Below are positions 33,980 through 43,225 of a stretch of 64,000 nt of DNA, one piece after another (within the stretch, counting starts at the first letter, position 1; each line of letters opens with the position of its first letter). The translations under genes were made by a program, and so were the position numbers. The notes beneath the pieces are model-generated. The model was not told where the DNA came from. It saw only the letters and a program-made list of their open reading frames with translations, and ran no database searches. The stretch is from Microbacterium algeriense (GTDB taxonomy: Bacteria; Actinomycetota; Actinomycetes; Actinomycetales; Microbacteriaceae): positions 124,001-188,000 of the forward strand of contig NZ_WAAO01000003.1 in assembly GCF_008868005.1 (NCBI RefSeq). The letters run 5' to 3'.

Positions 33980-34924
33980 GTGCGCCTGGGAGTTCTCGAC
34001 ATCGGATCCAACACCGTCCACATGCTGGCAGCCGACGTCCGCCCCGGCGGGAGGCCCCTGGCGACGACGAGCGACCGGTCGGTGCTGCGCCTGATGCGCT
34101 ACCTCACGCCGGACGGCGCGATCTCGGAGGAGGGCGTGGTCGCACTCGAGGCTGCGGTCGTCCAGGCGCGTCGCGTGGCCGAGAGCGAGCGCGTGGATGC
34201 GCTGCTGGCCACCGCGACGAGCGCCGTCCGTGACGCGCGAAACGGCGCCGAGGTCATCGCGCGCATCGAAGCCGCTCTCGGGCAGCCGCTGCAGGTCCTC
34301 GACGGCGAGACCGAGGCGGAGCTGACCTTCCTGGCGGTGCGCCGCTGGTTCGGCTGGTCGGCGGGGCAGATCCTGCTCCTGGACATCGGCGGCGGCTCTC
34401 TGGAGATCGCGGCCGGAGCCGAGGAGCTGCCGGACGCCGCGGCCTCGGTCCCGCTGGGCGCTGGGCGCATGACCGTGCAGTTCCTGCCGGACGATCCGCC
34501 GGGCGAGGAGGGGGTGGAGCGGCTGCGCGCGCACGCGGAGCAGACGCTCGCACCGGTGCTGCCGCAGTTCCTGGCCCTCCCCCGGCCCGACCATGTCGTG
34601 GGGTCGTCCAAGGCCATCCGATCCCTCGCTCGACTGGTGGGCTATCCCGCGCCCGGGTGGTCGGGAAGCGAGCGGATGCTGCTCCCCCGCGCCTCGCTCG
34701 GCTCCTGGATCCCCCGGCTGGCGCGCCTGCCCGCCACGGCCAGGCAGGAGCTCCCCGGGATCACTCCGGACCGGACGTTCCAGATCGTGGCCGCGGCCGT
34801 CTCCCTGCACGCCGCGATGACCGCGCTCCGACTCGACGAGCTGGAGGTCTCGCCGTGGGCGCTGCGCGAGGGCGTGCTGCTGCGGTACATCGAGCAGCTG
34901 AGTTGGAGCGACACGGCGCGCTGA
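33980..34924 (+). CDS. Ppx/GppA-family exopolyphosphatase
   Basis: This 314-residue protein belongs to the sugar-kinase/Hsp70/actin-fold Ppx/GppA family that releases phosphate from polyphosphate or pppGpp. The N-terminal phosphate loop is [19 protein letters not shown]. Motif [14 protein letters not shown] and [15 protein letters not shown] (second phosphate loop) follow, with the VPLGAGRMT segment. It is the short two-domain form common in actinobacteria. The start is the GTG at 33980. It is divergent from coaA. Which of the two substrates it uses cannot be told. Confidence 0.9.
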   Translation: MRLGVLDIGSNTVHMLAADVRPGGRPLATTSDRSVLRLMRYLTPDGAISEEGVVALEAAVVQARRVAESERVDALLATATSAVRDARNGAEVIARIEAALGQPLQVLDGETEAELTFLAVRRWFGWSAGQILLLDIGGGSLEIAAGAEELPDAAASVPLGAGRMTVQFLPDDPPGEEGVERLRAHAEQTLAPVLPQFLALPRPDHVVGSSKAIRSLARLVGYPAPGWSGSERMLLPRASLGSWIPRLARLPATARQELPGITPDRTFQIVAAAVSLHAAMTALRLDELEVSPWALREGVLLRYIEQLSWSDTAR

Positions 34925-34952
34925 ACCGCGCGACACCGACGCGGATGCCCTG

Positions 34953-34980
34953 TTGCCCGCTGGTGCGGACTCGGTATCCT
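34953..34980 (+). promoter_or_regulatory. candidate promoter of the AraC-type gene
   Basis: TTGCCC (34953-34958), 16 bases, TATCCT (34975-34980) in the 166-base gap after the phosphatase gene. Initiation would leave a leader of about 104 bases. The rest of this gap contains only GC-rich sequence with two short copies of CGGTCGGCG. Confidence 0.4.
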
Positions 34981-35090
34981 CTGACGAAGCGCGCACCTCC
35001 CCTCGCGGTCGGCGGCGGGGAGGCACGAGCTCGGCGAGCACCGGCCTCACGGTCGGCGCCGTCCCACGGTCATCGGCGTCGGGGGGTGCT

Positions 35091-36020
35091 GTGAGTCCAG
35101 GCGAGGTACGGCGGATCGGCGCGGAGGAGTTGATCTCGCACGGTGTCCGCACGATCGACGACCGGGCACCGCTGCGGGCGACGGAGCGCACGCCCGGTCC
35201 GGTGATCCTGCTGTCGATGCAGGGCCGTTCCACCGAGTTCGCCATCGACACCGCCAGCGCCCACCCCGATCACTCCGTCTTCGCGTTCGTCGACACCGCC
35301 GAACTGTCGATGAAGCCCTCGGACGGACCCTGGATGCCGGTGGAGAGCGGGCTCGTGGTCGCGCCGCCCGGCGTCACCCATCACGTGCGGTGCGAGGGGC
35401 CGTGGCACATCACCGCGGCGTACGTCCGGCGGCCGGCTCTCGGCGCGTTCGTGACGGGGGTGCCGGACGACGCGAGGAGTCTGGGCGAGCGACGACCGCT
35501 CGACCTGGCCATGCAGGCGTTCATCGAGCAGATCCTCGCCACCGACGAGGAGGCGACGGCGATCGAGCGGTACGCGATCGAGCATCTGATCGTGGAGATG
35601 AGCGGCGCCATCCTCCTCGACAGGGTCGGCGCCGAGTCCTCTCAGCGCTCTCCGCGGGCCACGCTGCGCGACAGGGCGGTCGCGGTCATCGCCCAGCAGT
35701 GCGGCGATCCGGGGCTCACGCCGGCGGTGGTCGCTCGTGAGGTGCAGTGCTCTCTGCGGCAGCTGCAGCTCGTGTTCGCCGAGGTGGAGAACAGCGTCGC
35801 CGGAGAGATCCGCCATCAGCGGGCGCGGCTCGCCCGCTCGCTGCTGCTCGACAGCGCTCACGACCAGCTGAGCATCGAGCAGATCTCGCAGCGTGCGGGT
35901 TTCCACTCGCCGATGAGTCTCCGCCGCGCACTCGACGAGGACTACGGCACGACGCCGCGGGCGCTGCGCACGCAGCGGGACACCGGTCAGCACGCCGCAC
36001 GCGAGACGGCCGGCCGCTGA
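35091..36020 (+). CDS. AraC-family transcriptional regulator
   Basis: This 309-residue product has a cupin-like N-terminal half (about 1-165, with PWMPVESGLVVAPPGVTHHV). It has a C-terminal AraC/XylS DNA-binding domain with two helix-turn-helix motifs (about 210-300): LTPAVVAREVQCSLRQLQLV and LSIEQISQRAGFHSPMSLRR. The N-terminus resembles the AraC-binding-like domain of cupin regulators. The GTG at 35091 is chosen because GGGGGGTG lies upstream and the earlier codons are low complexity. It ends convergent to glmM inside a shared hairpin. Its target and ligand are unknown. Confidence 0.9.
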   Translation: MSPGEVRRIGAEELISHGVRTIDDRAPLRATERTPGPVILLSMQGRSTEFAIDTASAHPDHSVFAFVDTAELSMKPSDGPWMPVESGLVVAPPGVTHHVRCEGPWHITAAYVRRPALGAFVTGVPDDARSLGERRPLDLAMQAFIEQILATDEEATAIERYAIEHLIVEMSGAILLDRVGAESSQRSPRATLRDRAVAVIAQQCGDPGLTPAVVAREVQCSLRQLQLVFAEVENSVAGEIRHQRARLARSLLLDSAHDQLSIEQISQRAGFHSPMSLRRALDEDYGTTPRALRTQRDTGQHAARETAGR

Positions 36021-36039
36021 GGTCAGCGGCCGGCCGTCT
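36004..36039. terminator. bidirectional terminator between the AraC-type gene and glmM
   Basis: A perfect 17-base inverted repeat (first arm 36004-36020, second 36023-36039, two-base loop) begins inside the last codons of the AraC-type gene and includes its stop. It ends 16 bases before the glmM stop. It would stop transcription from both directions. Confidence 0.85.
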
Positions 36040-36054
36040 GCGAAAGCGCTGCGG

Positions 36055-37413
36055 TCAGAGCGAGAGCCGCTCCTGGACGACCTCGGCGAGGCGTCCCGCG
36101 TAGGCGTGCACCGACTCCGCGTCGGCGGCTTCCACCATGACGCGCACCAGCGGTTCCGTCCCGGACTTGCGCAGGAGGACGCGCCCGGTGTCGCCGAGCT
36201 CGGTCTCGATGTCGCGCACGGCCTGCTGGACGACCTCGTCGTCCGAGACGCGGTCCTTGTCGACGTCGCGCACGTTGATGAGGACCTGCGGATAGACGGT
36301 CATGATCGAGGCCAGTTCGGCGATCGACTTGTTCTGCCGTGCCATCTCGGCCACCAGGTGCAGACCGGTGAGGATGCCGTCGCCCGTGGTCGCGTATTCG
36401 CTCATGATCACGTGGCCGGACTGCTCACCGCCCAGCGCGTAGCCGCCCTCGTTCATGTCCTCGAGCACGTAGCGGTCGCCCACGGCGGTCTGCCGGACGG
36501 TGATGCCGTGCTCGCGCATCGCGACGTGCAGGCCGAGGTTGCTCATCACGGTCGCGACGAGGGTGTCGTCCGTGAGGCGACCGCGCTCCTTCATCGACAC
36601 CGCGAGGATCGCCATGATCTGATCGCCGTCGATGACGTTGCCCTGCGCGTCCACCGCGAGGCAGCGGTCGGCGTCGCCGTCATGGGCGATGCCGATGTCT
36701 GCGCCCAGGCGGACGACGGCTTCGGCGAGGTTGTCGAGGTGGGTCGAGCCGACGCCGTCGTTGATGTTCCAGCCGTCGGGGTCGGCACCGATCACGGTGA
36801 CCTCGGCCCCGGCGTCGCGGAACGTCTCGGGCGAGACACCGGATGCGGCACCGTGCGCGCAGTCGAGCACCACGTGGATGCCCTCGAGACGGTTCGGCAG
36901 CGAGCCGAGCAGGTGGACGACGTAGCGGTCCTCCGCGTCGGAGAAGCGGTCGATGCGGCCGACCCCGGCGCCGGTGGGGCGCAGCATCTCCCCGTTCATG
37001 GCCTCTTCGATGCGCTGCTCGACCACATCGGGCAGCTTGCGGCCTCCGCGGGCGAAGATCTTGATGCCGTTGTCGGGCGCCGCGTTATGCGACGCGGAGA
37101 TCATCACGCCGAAGTCGGCGTCGCGGTCGGCGACGAGGAATGCGAGCGCGGGCGTCGGGATGACACCGGCCTCGAGCACGTCGACACCCGAGGACGCGAG
37201 TCCCGCGGCGACGGCAGCGGTGAGGAAGTGTCCCGAGACCCGGGGGTCGCGGGCGACAACTGCGGTGAGTCGCTTGCCTTCGGCCTTGCGAGCCTCCGCA
37301 GTACGGCCCTGGCCCAGGACGACAGCTGTCGCCTGGGCCAGGGTGAGCGCCAGGTCGGCGGTGAGGATGCCATTGGCGAGTCCTCGCACGCCGTCCGTGC
37401 CAAAGATCGGCAT
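36055..37413 (-). CDS. glmM: phosphoglucosamine mutase GlmM
   Basis: GlmM converts glucosamine-6-phosphate to glucosamine-1-phosphate on the way to UDP-GlcNAc. The 452-residue product has the phosphoserine loop [20 protein letters not shown] and the metal-binding [11 protein letters not shown]. The sugar-binding [10 protein letters not shown] and the phosphate-binding [12 protein letters not shown] are also present. The start [14 protein letters not shown] is typical. It follows rpsI by 14 bases, so it belongs to the rplM-rpsI-glmM operon. This is the usual actinobacterial arrangement. Confidence 0.97.
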   Translation of the reverse strand: MPIFGTDGVRGLANGILTADLALTLAQATAVVLGQGRTAEARKAEGKRLTAVVARDPRVSGHFLTAAVAAGLASSGVDVLEAGVIPTPALAFLVADRDADFGVMISASHNAAPDNGIKIFARGGRKLPDVVEQRIEEAMNGEMLRPTGAGVGRIDRFSDAEDRYVVHLLGSLPNRLEGIHVVLDCAHGAASGVSPETFRDAGAEVTVIGADPDGWNINDGVGSTHLDNLAEAVVRLGADIGIAHDGDADRCLAVDAQGNVIDGDQIMAILAVSMKERGRLTDDTLVATVMSNLGLHVAMREHGITVRQTAVGDRYVLEDMNEGGYALGGEQSGHVIMSEYATTGDGILTGLHLVAEMARQNKSIAELASIMTVYPQVLINVRDVDKDRVSDDEVVQQAVRDIETELGDTGRVLLRKSGTEPLVRVMVEAADAESVHAYAGRLAEVVQERLSL

Positions 37414-37427
37414 CGGAGCAGTGGACC

Positions 37428-37913
37428 TTAACGCTTCGAGTACTGAGGCGCCTTACGTGCCTTCTTGAGTCCGGCCTTCTTGCGCTCCTTGACGCGAGCG
37501 TCACGGGAGAGGAAGCCGGCCTTCTTGAGGGTCGAACGGTTGTTCTCCGCGTCGATCTCGTTCAGCGCACGAGCGATGCCGAGACGCAGCGCACCGGCCT
37601 GGCCGGAGTCGCCGCCGCCCGAGATGCGGGCGATGACGTCGTACGCGCCGGCGAGGTTCAGCGCCGTGAACGGGTCGTTGATCAGCTGCTGGTGCAGCTT
37701 GTTCGGGAAGTAGTCCTCGAGCGTACGGCCGTTGACCGTGATGGTGCCCGAGCCGGGGATGAGGCGCACGCGGGCGATGGCCTGCTTGCGACGTCCCACA
37801 GCGGCACCGGGGACGCTCAGCACGGGGCGGGGAGCCGCCTCGACCGTTTCGGTCTCCGGAGTCGAGGTCGAGAAGCTCTGGGGGGTTTCGGTGGTGTCCT
37901 GGATGTCAGCCAC
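37428..37913 (-). CDS. rpsI: 30S ribosomal protein S9
   Basis: This 161-residue protein has a Thr/Glu-rich N-terminal extension of about 38 residues that is usual in actinobacterial S9. The S9 core follows: [20 protein letters not shown], then [20 protein letters not shown]. The basic tail [12 protein letters not shown] reaches the ribosomal P site. It lies 26 bases after rplM. Operon expression from the rplM leader is expected. The call is certain. Confidence 0.98.
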   Translation of the reverse strand: MADIQDTTETPQSFSTSTPETETVEAAPRPVLSVPGAAVGRRKQAIARVRLIPGSGTITVNGRTLEDYFPNKLHQQLINDPFTALNLAGAYDVIARISGGGDSGQAGALRLGIARALNEIDAENNRSTLKKAGFLSRDARVKERKKAGLKKARKAPQYSKR

Positions 37914-37939
37914 GAGTATGTCCTTAGTCTTTACGGCGC

Positions 37940-38386
37940 TTACTGGGCGACCTGGTCGAGGGTGTACGGCTGGGGCTGCTGCGCGGCGTGCGGGTGCTCT
38001 CCACCGACGTACACCTTGAGCTTGGACAGCTGCTGGCGGCCGAGGCTGTTCTTGGGGAGCATGCCACGGATGGCCTTCTCGACAGCGCGGACCGGGTTCT
38101 TCTCGAGAAGCTCGGCGTAGGTGACCGACTTCAGGCCGCCCGGGTAACCGGAGTGGCGGTAGGCCAGCTTCTTCTGGAGCTTCTGACCGGTGAGCGCGAC
38201 CTTGTCGGCGTTCACGATGATGACGAAGTCACCCGAGTCGATGTGGTTGGCGAAGGTCGGCTTGTGCTTGCCACGCAGGAGCGTAGCGGCGTGCGAAGCC
38301 AGACGGCCGAGAACGACGTCGGTGGCGTCGATGACGACCCAATCGCGCTGGACTTCGCCAGCCTTGGGGGTGTAAGTGCGCGTCAC
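37940..38386 (-). CDS. rplM: 50S ribosomal protein L13
   Basis: The 148-residue product is L13, an early-assembly protein of the large subunit. The motifs [20 protein letters not shown] and [20 protein letters not shown] and the pattern [20 protein letters not shown] are diagnostic. The start is a GTG, with the weak site AAGAAAG upstream. It heads the rplM-rpsI-glmM operon. A 212-base gap with hairpins precedes it and could host autoregulation, as known for L13 in other bacteria. Confidence 0.98.
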   Translation of the reverse strand: MTRTYTPKAGEVQRDWVVIDATDVVLGRLASHAATLLRGKHKPTFANHIDSGDFVIIVNADKVALTGQKLQKKLAYRHSGYPGGLKSVTYAELLEKNPVRAVEKAIRGMLPKNSLGRQQLSKLKVYVGGEHPHAAQQPQPYTLDQVAQ

Positions 38387-38598
38387 GATAGTGCTGCTTT
38401 CTTGTGTCGAACGGAGAGGTTCGTGAATCCCACTCCGGGGTGGTTCGTCATCTCTGGCTCATCGAGCCTGTCGAGATGGGAACACGCCAGTGGAGGGCTC
38501 ACGTTCGGACGATGCCCCTTCTCCGCGGACGGGGAAAGGCACCAAAGGGAAATCATACGCCACGCGGGCCGTATGCCCAAACCCACCGCCGAACGGGG
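38387..38598 (-). promoter_or_regulatory. leader/promoter region of rplM with a two-part hairpin
   Basis: This gap holds no gene. At 38449-38478 outer arms CATCTC/GAGATG and inner arms GGCTC/GAGCC form a stacked hairpin; the segment GAGCCTGTCGA within it resembles the repeat found between rpoC and rpoB. A second GC-rich stem-like stretch lies near 38511-38540. The promoter is not clear. The hairpins may act in the leader mRNA. Confidence 0.45.
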
Positions 38599-39267
38599 TC
38601 AGTCGGGCTTGACCGTCACGAGGATCGGGCGGTGGTCGCTCAGTCCCTGCGGAAGGGTCGTGATGCGCTCGATCTCGAAGCCGGAGGAGGTCGCGAAGTC
38701 GTAGTGGCCGCGGAACACCCGGTACCGCGTGTACGTGTGGTCGTCGCTGAGGGACAGCGCGTAACCGTGGTCGCGCACCGCCTGCCCGAGACTCTCCTTG
38801 AACACCGGGTAGTTGTAGTCGCCGACCATGAGCTGCGGCAGCCCGTCGCCGAGCGTTGCGAGCTCCGTGAGAGCGGCGCGGATCTGGTGGCGGCGCAGCG
38901 AGTTCAGGGCCGTGAGCGGGGCGGCGTGGAAGGACGCGACGATGAAGTCCTGACCGTCATCGATGTCGCGGAGCCTCGCCCCCAGCACGCGCTCGTGCGC
39001 CGGCTTCGCGATGCGGTCATGCAGCGACTTCTTCAGCCCCAGTGTGCGGATGGCCTGGAGATGGAAGGTGCTCGCCCGATAGAACAGCGCCAGTCCCAGA
39101 CGGTTGCCCTGGGTCGCATCCGCGAGCACCAGGTCGCCGATCTCCGGGGGCAGCGCCGGGACGTCGCACTCCTGCAGGCAGAGGATGTCCGGATCATGCT
39201 CGCCGACGAGGGCCGCGAGCTCACTTGCCGCGCGGTGCTTCTGGAGGTTGTAGGAGATGACCTTCAT
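38599..39267 (-). CDS. endonuclease/exonuclease/phosphatase-family hydrolase
   Basis: This 222-residue protein has the EEP fold (DNase I / phosphodiesterase family). Motifs are VISYNLQKH (catalytic Asn region), ILCLQECD (metal-binding Glu), FIVASFHAAP, LMVGDYNYP (Asp/Asn pair) and GLSDHRPILVTV (catalytic Asp-His at the C-terminus). All active-site positions of the family are present, so it should be a hydrolase; the substrate is unknown. The start MKVISYNLQKH is favoured over a GTG 12 bases upstream. No signal peptide is seen, so it works in the cytosol. Confidence 0.85.
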   Translation of the reverse strand: MKVISYNLQKHRAASELAALVGEHDPDILCLQECDVPALPPEIGDLVLADATQGNRLGLALFYRASTFHLQAIRTLGLKKSLHDRIAKPAHERVLGARLRDIDDGQDFIVASFHAAPLTALNSLRRHQIRAALTELATLGDGLPQLMVGDYNYPVFKESLGQAVRDHGYALSLSDDHTYTRYRVFRGHYDFATSSGFEIERITTLPQGLSDHRPILVTVKPD

Positions 39268-39331
39268 GACCGTGCCCACGCTACTCGCCTCGGCTGTGGC
39301 AGGGCTCCGTATCGGCGCGCGCGCCGCAGGC

Positions 39332-40183
39332 TCAGTCGCCCGCGGCGGCGTCGCGCCGGGCTCGGGTCTGCTCGGCTCGTGCCGACAGCAGATCGTCAGT
39401 CGGATAGCCGACCTCGGTGAGGGTCAGGCCCCGCGCCGGCAGCACCTTGAACTCGCTCGTCCGCGTCAGGGCGTCCCGCAGCACGGCGAGGTCGTCGACG
39501 TCGAGGCGCCCCTCGCCGACGGCCGCACAGGCGCCGACGAGCGCGCGCACCATGCTGTGACAGAAGGCGTCGGCCTTGACCTCGGCGACGAGCACCCCGT
39601 CGGCATCGCGTGCCCAGCGGTAGTCGAGCAGCGTGCGGATCGTCGTCGCCTCCGGGCGCGGCTTGCAGTAGGCGGCGAAGTCATGCAGACCGATGAGCGT
39701 GCGGGCGGCGGCGTCCATCGCCGCATCGTCCAGGCGTCCGCGGATGCTGGTCGTGTCGAGCCGGCGCAGCGGGTCGTAGCCGGACTGCTCGTCGGCCAGG
39801 CGGTAGCGATATCGCCGCCACACCGCCGAGAACCGGGCGTCGAATCCGTCGGGGGCGATCGACGAGCGGAAGACGGTCACATCGGAGTACGCGCCGAGCA
39901 CGCCGCGCAGGCGTCCGGCGATGGTGCCGGCCGGGTCCTGTGGGGCGCGTCCGTGCCTGGCCTCGATCCGCGACCACTGCCTCTCGTCGAGGTCGACGTG
40001 CGCCACCTGGCCGCTGGCATGCACGCCGGCGTCCGTGCGACCGGCCACCACGAACTGCACGTCGGAGCCGACGATGCGAGCCAGCGCAGCCTCGAGGGTC
40101 CCCTGGACCGTGCGGGGCGTCGGCTGCTTCGCCCACCCGCGGAAGTGGGTGCCGTCGTAGGCGATGTCGAGCCGGATGCGCAC
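39332..40183 (-). CDS. truA: tRNA pseudouridine(38-40) synthase TruA
   Basis: TruA makes pseudouridine at positions 38, 39 and 40 of the tRNA anticodon stem. The 283-residue product shows RIRLDIAYDGTHFRGWAKQP and the catalytic aspartate in VVAGRTDAGVHASGQVAH. It also has FDARFSAVWRRYRYRLADEQ and the C-terminal block FCHSMVRALVGACAAVGEGR. In this family it often follows rplM-rpsI; here it lies upstream of rplM on the same strand, separated by the EEP hydrolase. The last 15 residues (RAEQTRARRDAAAGD) are a charged tail. Confidence 0.96.
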   Translation of the reverse strand: MRIRLDIAYDGTHFRGWAKQPTPRTVQGTLEAALARIVGSDVQFVVAGRTDAGVHASGQVAHVDLDERQWSRIEARHGRAPQDPAGTIAGRLRGVLGAYSDVTVFRSSIAPDGFDARFSAVWRRYRYRLADEQSGYDPLRRLDTTSIRGRLDDAAMDAAARTLIGLHDFAAYCKPRPEATTIRTLLDYRWARDADGVLVAEVKADAFCHSMVRALVGACAAVGEGRLDVDDLAVLRDALTRTSEFKVLPARGLTLTEVGYPTDDLLSARAEQTRARRDAAAGD

Positions 40184-40223
40184 GAAGCAAGCCTAGGACA
40201 ACGCCCTCTGCCGTCCGGTCGGG

Positions 40224-41762
40224 TCAGATCCCGCCGTCGATCGAGCGGATCGTCACGGCGGGCTCGTCCGGCACCATCACCTCGGTGTCGCGGTTCAGGC
40301 TCTCGCCGCGGAAGAACCGCTTCGACCGCGGGAAGAGGTACCAGAGGAACATCAGCACGAGACCGAACGCCAGCGAGCCGACGCCGATCACGAACGTGCC
40401 GCCGATGCCGAACAGCACCGTGTAGCCGTAGTCCACATCCCACATGTCGATCGCGGACTGGATGAAGGCTCCCGTGAGCATGATTCCGCCCAGCAGCGGG
40501 AACAGCCCCTTGAAGAAGAAGTCGCGCGCCGAGGACGTGAGGTCCCTGCGGAAGTACCAGACGCACGCGAAACCGGTGATGGCGTAGTAGAAGGCGATCG
40601 CGAGACCGAGGGACAGGATCGAGTCCTGCAGGATGTTGTCGCTGATCAGGGTCATGCCGACGTAGTACGCGGAGGCGACCACGCCCATCACGATCGTGGA
40701 GAACGACGGCGTCTTGTAGACCGGGTGCACATCCTTGAACTTCGCCGGGAGCGCCCGGTAGACGCCCATCGCCAGGGTTCCCCGGGCCGTGGGCAGGATG
40801 GTCGTCTGGGTCGACGAGATCGCGGAGATGATGACGGAGACCACGAGCACCCAGCCGAACGGGCCGAGCAGGCCGTCCTTGATCGCGAGGAAGAAGTCGT
40901 CGGCGTTGGCCTCGTTGCCCAGCCCCGTGCCGTCCTCGCCCAGCCCGGCGTACATCATCGCGGCGATCGTCACGGCGACGTAGGTGACCAGCAGGATGAC
41001 CGTGGTCAGCAGCGCAGCGCGTCCAGGGATCCGCTTGGGGTCCTTGGTCTCCTCGTTCAGCGCGAGGCAGGTGTCCCAGCCCCAGTAGATGAAGAGGGCG
41101 AGGAGGATCGCCTCCGTGAAGCCGGACCAGTCCGTGAAAGCGAACGGGTTCATCCACTCCCAGTCGAACGCGGTGGCGCCGGGGGCCGTGCCGGCGAAGA
41201 ACTGCCACAGCGCCGCGACGATGAAGATCGCCAGCGCGAGGTACTGGATCGCGAGCAGGACGTTCTGGATGCGTTCGCCGATCTCGACGCCTCGCCAGCT
41301 GACCCAGGTCATGGCAGCGATGAAGATCACGGCGACCACGACGACGCGCCAGTCGTTGTTCTCCAGGTCCTGGCCGATCAGCGACCAGAAGTAGACGGAC
41401 GCGATCTGGGCGAGGTTCGCGAGGACGACCATCCCCGCGACGGCAACGCCCCACCCGCCCATCCAGCCGACCCAGGGCCCGAACGCCTTGGTGCCCCACG
41501 TGAAGGTGGTGCCGCAGTCGGGGACGGCGTTGTTGAGCTCGCGATACGCGAACGCGATCAGGAGCATCGGGACGAAAGCGATGATGAAGGCGATGGGCGC
41601 CTGCGCACCCACGGCCAGCACCACGAAGCCGAGCGTCGCGACGAGCGAATAGACCGGAGCGGTCGAAGCGAGACCGATGACGGTGGATCCCCACAGACCG
41701 AGGGTTCCTGCCGCCAGTCCCTTGCCGTCGGGTCGTTCAAGGTGAATGGGCGTCGTAGCCAT
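40224..41762 (-). CDS. APC-family amino acid permease
   Basis: This 512-residue integral membrane protein has 12 predicted helices and the APC superfamily motifs. The first helix carries GLWGSTVIGLASTAPVYS, which is the substrate-site helix. NAVPDCGTTFTWGTKAFGPW follows in helix 2/3 and WGWDTCLALNEETKDPKR in the conserved loop. Such proteins import amino acids or amines with protons; the substrate cannot be told. A strong TTGACG-N18-TACTGT promoter lies just upstream and no ribosome site is seen, so the mRNA may be leaderless. Confidence 0.9.
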   Translation of the reverse strand: MATTPIHLERPDGKGLAAGTLGLWGSTVIGLASTAPVYSLVATLGFVVLAVGAQAPIAFIIAFVPMLLIAFAYRELNNAVPDCGTTFTWGTKAFGPWVGWMGGWGVAVAGMVVLANLAQIASVYFWSLIGQDLENNDWRVVVVAVIFIAAMTWVSWRGVEIGERIQNVLLAIQYLALAIFIVAALWQFFAGTAPGATAFDWEWMNPFAFTDWSGFTEAILLALFIYWGWDTCLALNEETKDPKRIPGRAALLTTVILLVTYVAVTIAAMMYAGLGEDGTGLGNEANADDFFLAIKDGLLGPFGWVLVVSVIISAISSTQTTILPTARGTLAMGVYRALPAKFKDVHPVYKTPSFSTIVMGVVASAYYVGMTLISDNILQDSILSLGLAIAFYYAITGFACVWYFRRDLTSSARDFFFKGLFPLLGGIMLTGAFIQSAIDMWDVDYGYTVLFGIGGTFVIGVGSLAFGLVLMFLWYLFPRSKRFFRGESLNRDTEVMVPDEPAVTIRSIDGGI

Positions 41763-41769
41763 GTCTCAG

Positions 41770-41799
41770 ACAGTAGGGGTGCCACCGTTATCGCGTCAA
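41770..41799 (-). promoter_or_regulatory. promoter of the APC permease gene
   Basis: On the minus strand TTGACG (41794-41799), 18 bases, TACTGT (41770-41775), which ends seven bases before the ATG. This is close to the housekeeping consensus and suggests a very short or absent leader. Confidence 0.6.
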
Positions 41800-41861
41800 G
41801 ACTTTCTTTCTGCGACGAATTGCGTAGGTCCTTGCGCGAGTTCGCAAAGGAATCCGTACTT

Positions 41862-42227
41862 TCAGGACCGCTCGAGCATCCCGTCGGCGTGATCGGCGAC
41901 CCACTGCATCAACGGCAGCATGCGCTCCATCAGATCGCGACCCAGCGGCGTCAGGCTGTACTCCACGTGCGGGGGCACGGTCGGCAGGGATTCCCGGTGC
42001 ACCAGCCCATCGTCGGCGAGGGTGCGCAGCGTCGAGGCCAGCATCTTCTCGCTGATGCCGTCGACCTCCCGCCGCAGCTCTCCCCAGCGACGGGTGCCGT
42101 CGGAGAGACACGACAGCACGAGCACGCCCCACTTGCTCATGATGTGGTCGAGCACCACCCGGGTGCCGCAGTTCTTGTCGAACGCGAACGGCGTGGTCTC
42201 TTTGATCTGCGCAAAACTCACCGACAT
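41862..42227 (-). CDS. HxlR-family transcriptional regulator
   Basis: This 121-residue winged-helix protein has the HxlR pattern: a single cysteine near the N-terminus (KNCGTRVVLDHIMSKWGVLV), the helix RRWGELRREVDGISEKMLAS and the wing HVEYSLTPLGRDLMERMLP. HxlR/QorR proteins respond to aldehydes or quinones through this cysteine. It is divergent from a QorB-like oxidoreductase gene, with a GGTACC dyad in the shared promoter. A TAAGGT box lies at exactly -12 to -7 before its ATG, so the mRNA is probably leaderless and the operator overlaps the -10 box. Autoregulation is likely. Confidence 0.92.
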   Translation of the reverse strand: MSVSFAQIKETTPFAFDKNCGTRVVLDHIMSKWGVLVLSCLSDGTRRWGELRREVDGISEKMLASTLRTLADDGLVHRESLPTVPPHVEYSLTPLGRDLMERMLPLMQWVADHADGMLERS

Positions 42228-42230
42228 GTA

Positions 42231-42255
42231 GGTACCTTACGTCAAAGTGGGTACC
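42231..42255. promoter_or_regulatory. HxlR-type operator between divergent genes
   Basis: GGTACC at 42231 and 42250 form a dyad 25 bases long (GTACCTT...AGTGGGTAC) with a 13-base centre. The left half covers part of the -10 box TAAGGT of the regulator gene. QorR/HxlR sites have GTAC half-sites with similar spacing. Binding is inferred. Confidence 0.6.
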
Positions 42256-42321
42256 CCGCAGACGGAATGGTCACCAGGGCGAGAGCGGTTGTCGAGGAGG
42301 TCACCTACGAAAGGACCCCTC

Positions 42322-43167
42322 ATGACCATCCTCGTCACCGGCGCGACCGGCAACCTCGGCCGTCTGATCATCGCCGCCCTGCAGGAGCGCGGTGCGGACC
42401 CGCAGTCGATCGTCGCGGGCGCCCGCGACACCGCGAAGGCTGCGGAGCTGGGTGTCCGCGCCGTCCACCTCGACTACACCGATCCCGCCTCGATCGCGAC
42501 CGCGCTCGACGGCATCGACACCGTCGTGCTCGTCTCCGGCTCCGAGGTCGGCCAGCGCGTCGCGCAGCACAGGGCGGTCATCGAGGCGGCGAAGGACGCC
42601 GGTGTCGCGAAGTTCATCTACACCAGCGCCCCCAAGGCCACCACCAGCGATCTCGTCCTGGCTCCCGAGCACAAGGCGACCGAGGAGCTCATCGCCGCGG
42701 CCGGGCTCCCCGCGGTGATCCTCCGCAACAACTGGTACACCGAGAACTACGCCGCCGACCTCGCCCGCGCGGCCGAGACGGGTGTGCTCGCCGCGGGTGC
42801 CGGCGAGGGGCGGGTCGCCTCGGCGAGCCGCAAGGACTTCGCCGAGGCGGCAGCGGTCGTGGCACTCGAAGACGGCCACATCGGCCAGGTCTACGAGCTG
42901 GGTGGCGACGTGGCGTGGACCTACAGCGACCTCGCCGCCGCGTTCTCGGAGATCACCGGACGCCCCGTCTCATATCGAGCCCTCAGCGTGGACGAGCAGC
43001 TGGCCGCCCTGCGCGAGGCCGGCCTGGACGAGGGGACGGCGGGCTTCGTGGCCGCCTTGGACGCGGGCATCCGCGACGGCGCGCTCGCCGACACCGACGG
43101 CACCCTGTCGCGTCTGATCGGCCGCCCGACCACGCCGCTCGTCGACGGCCTGCGCGCGGCGCTCTGA
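42322..43167 (+). CDS. NmrA/QorB-type NAD(P)-binding oxidoreductase
   Basis: This 281-residue protein has a Rossmann fold with the dinucleotide motif VTGATGNLGRLIIAAL at the N-terminus. It continues as NmrA/QorB proteins do: AVHLDYTDPASIATALDGID, KFIYTSAPKATTSDLVLAPE, and AVILRNNWYTENYAADLARA. QorB reduces quinones with NAD(P)H; the regulator next door makes this plausible. AAAGGA precedes the ATG. It lacks the YxxxK motif of classical SDR enzymes, which fits the atypical SDR group. It ends in a shared hairpin with the facing Asp23-like gene. Confidence 0.88.
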   Translation: MTILVTGATGNLGRLIIAALQERGADPQSIVAGARDTAKAAELGVRAVHLDYTDPASIATALDGIDTVVLVSGSEVGQRVAQHRAVIEAAKDAGVAKFIYTSAPKATTSDLVLAPEHKATEELIAAAGLPAVILRNNWYTENYAADLARAAETGVLAAGAGEGRVASASRKDFAEAAAVVALEDGHIGQVYELGGDVAWTYSDLAAAFSEITGRPVSYRALSVDEQLAALREAGLDEGTAGFVAALDAGIRDGALADTDGTLSRLIGRPTTPLVDGLRAAL

Positions 43168-43225
43168 CCGGCGAGCGGAGCGCGTGCCGTCCGCTGCACG
43201 GACGACACGCGCTCCGCGCCGGTCA
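43165..43225. terminator. bidirectional terminator with both stop codons in its arms
   Basis: The arms TGACCGGCG (43165 onward) and CGCCGGTCA (ending 43225) pair, with a second stem GGAGCGCGTG / CACGCGCTCC inside. The TGA of the oxidoreductase and the TGA of the facing Asp23-like gene are the two outer ends. Confidence 0.75.

Noticed and set aside
30688..34233. 1181-codon plus-strand open frame
   Set aside because: Antisense of acpS, glmS and coaA; composition is a GC shadow.
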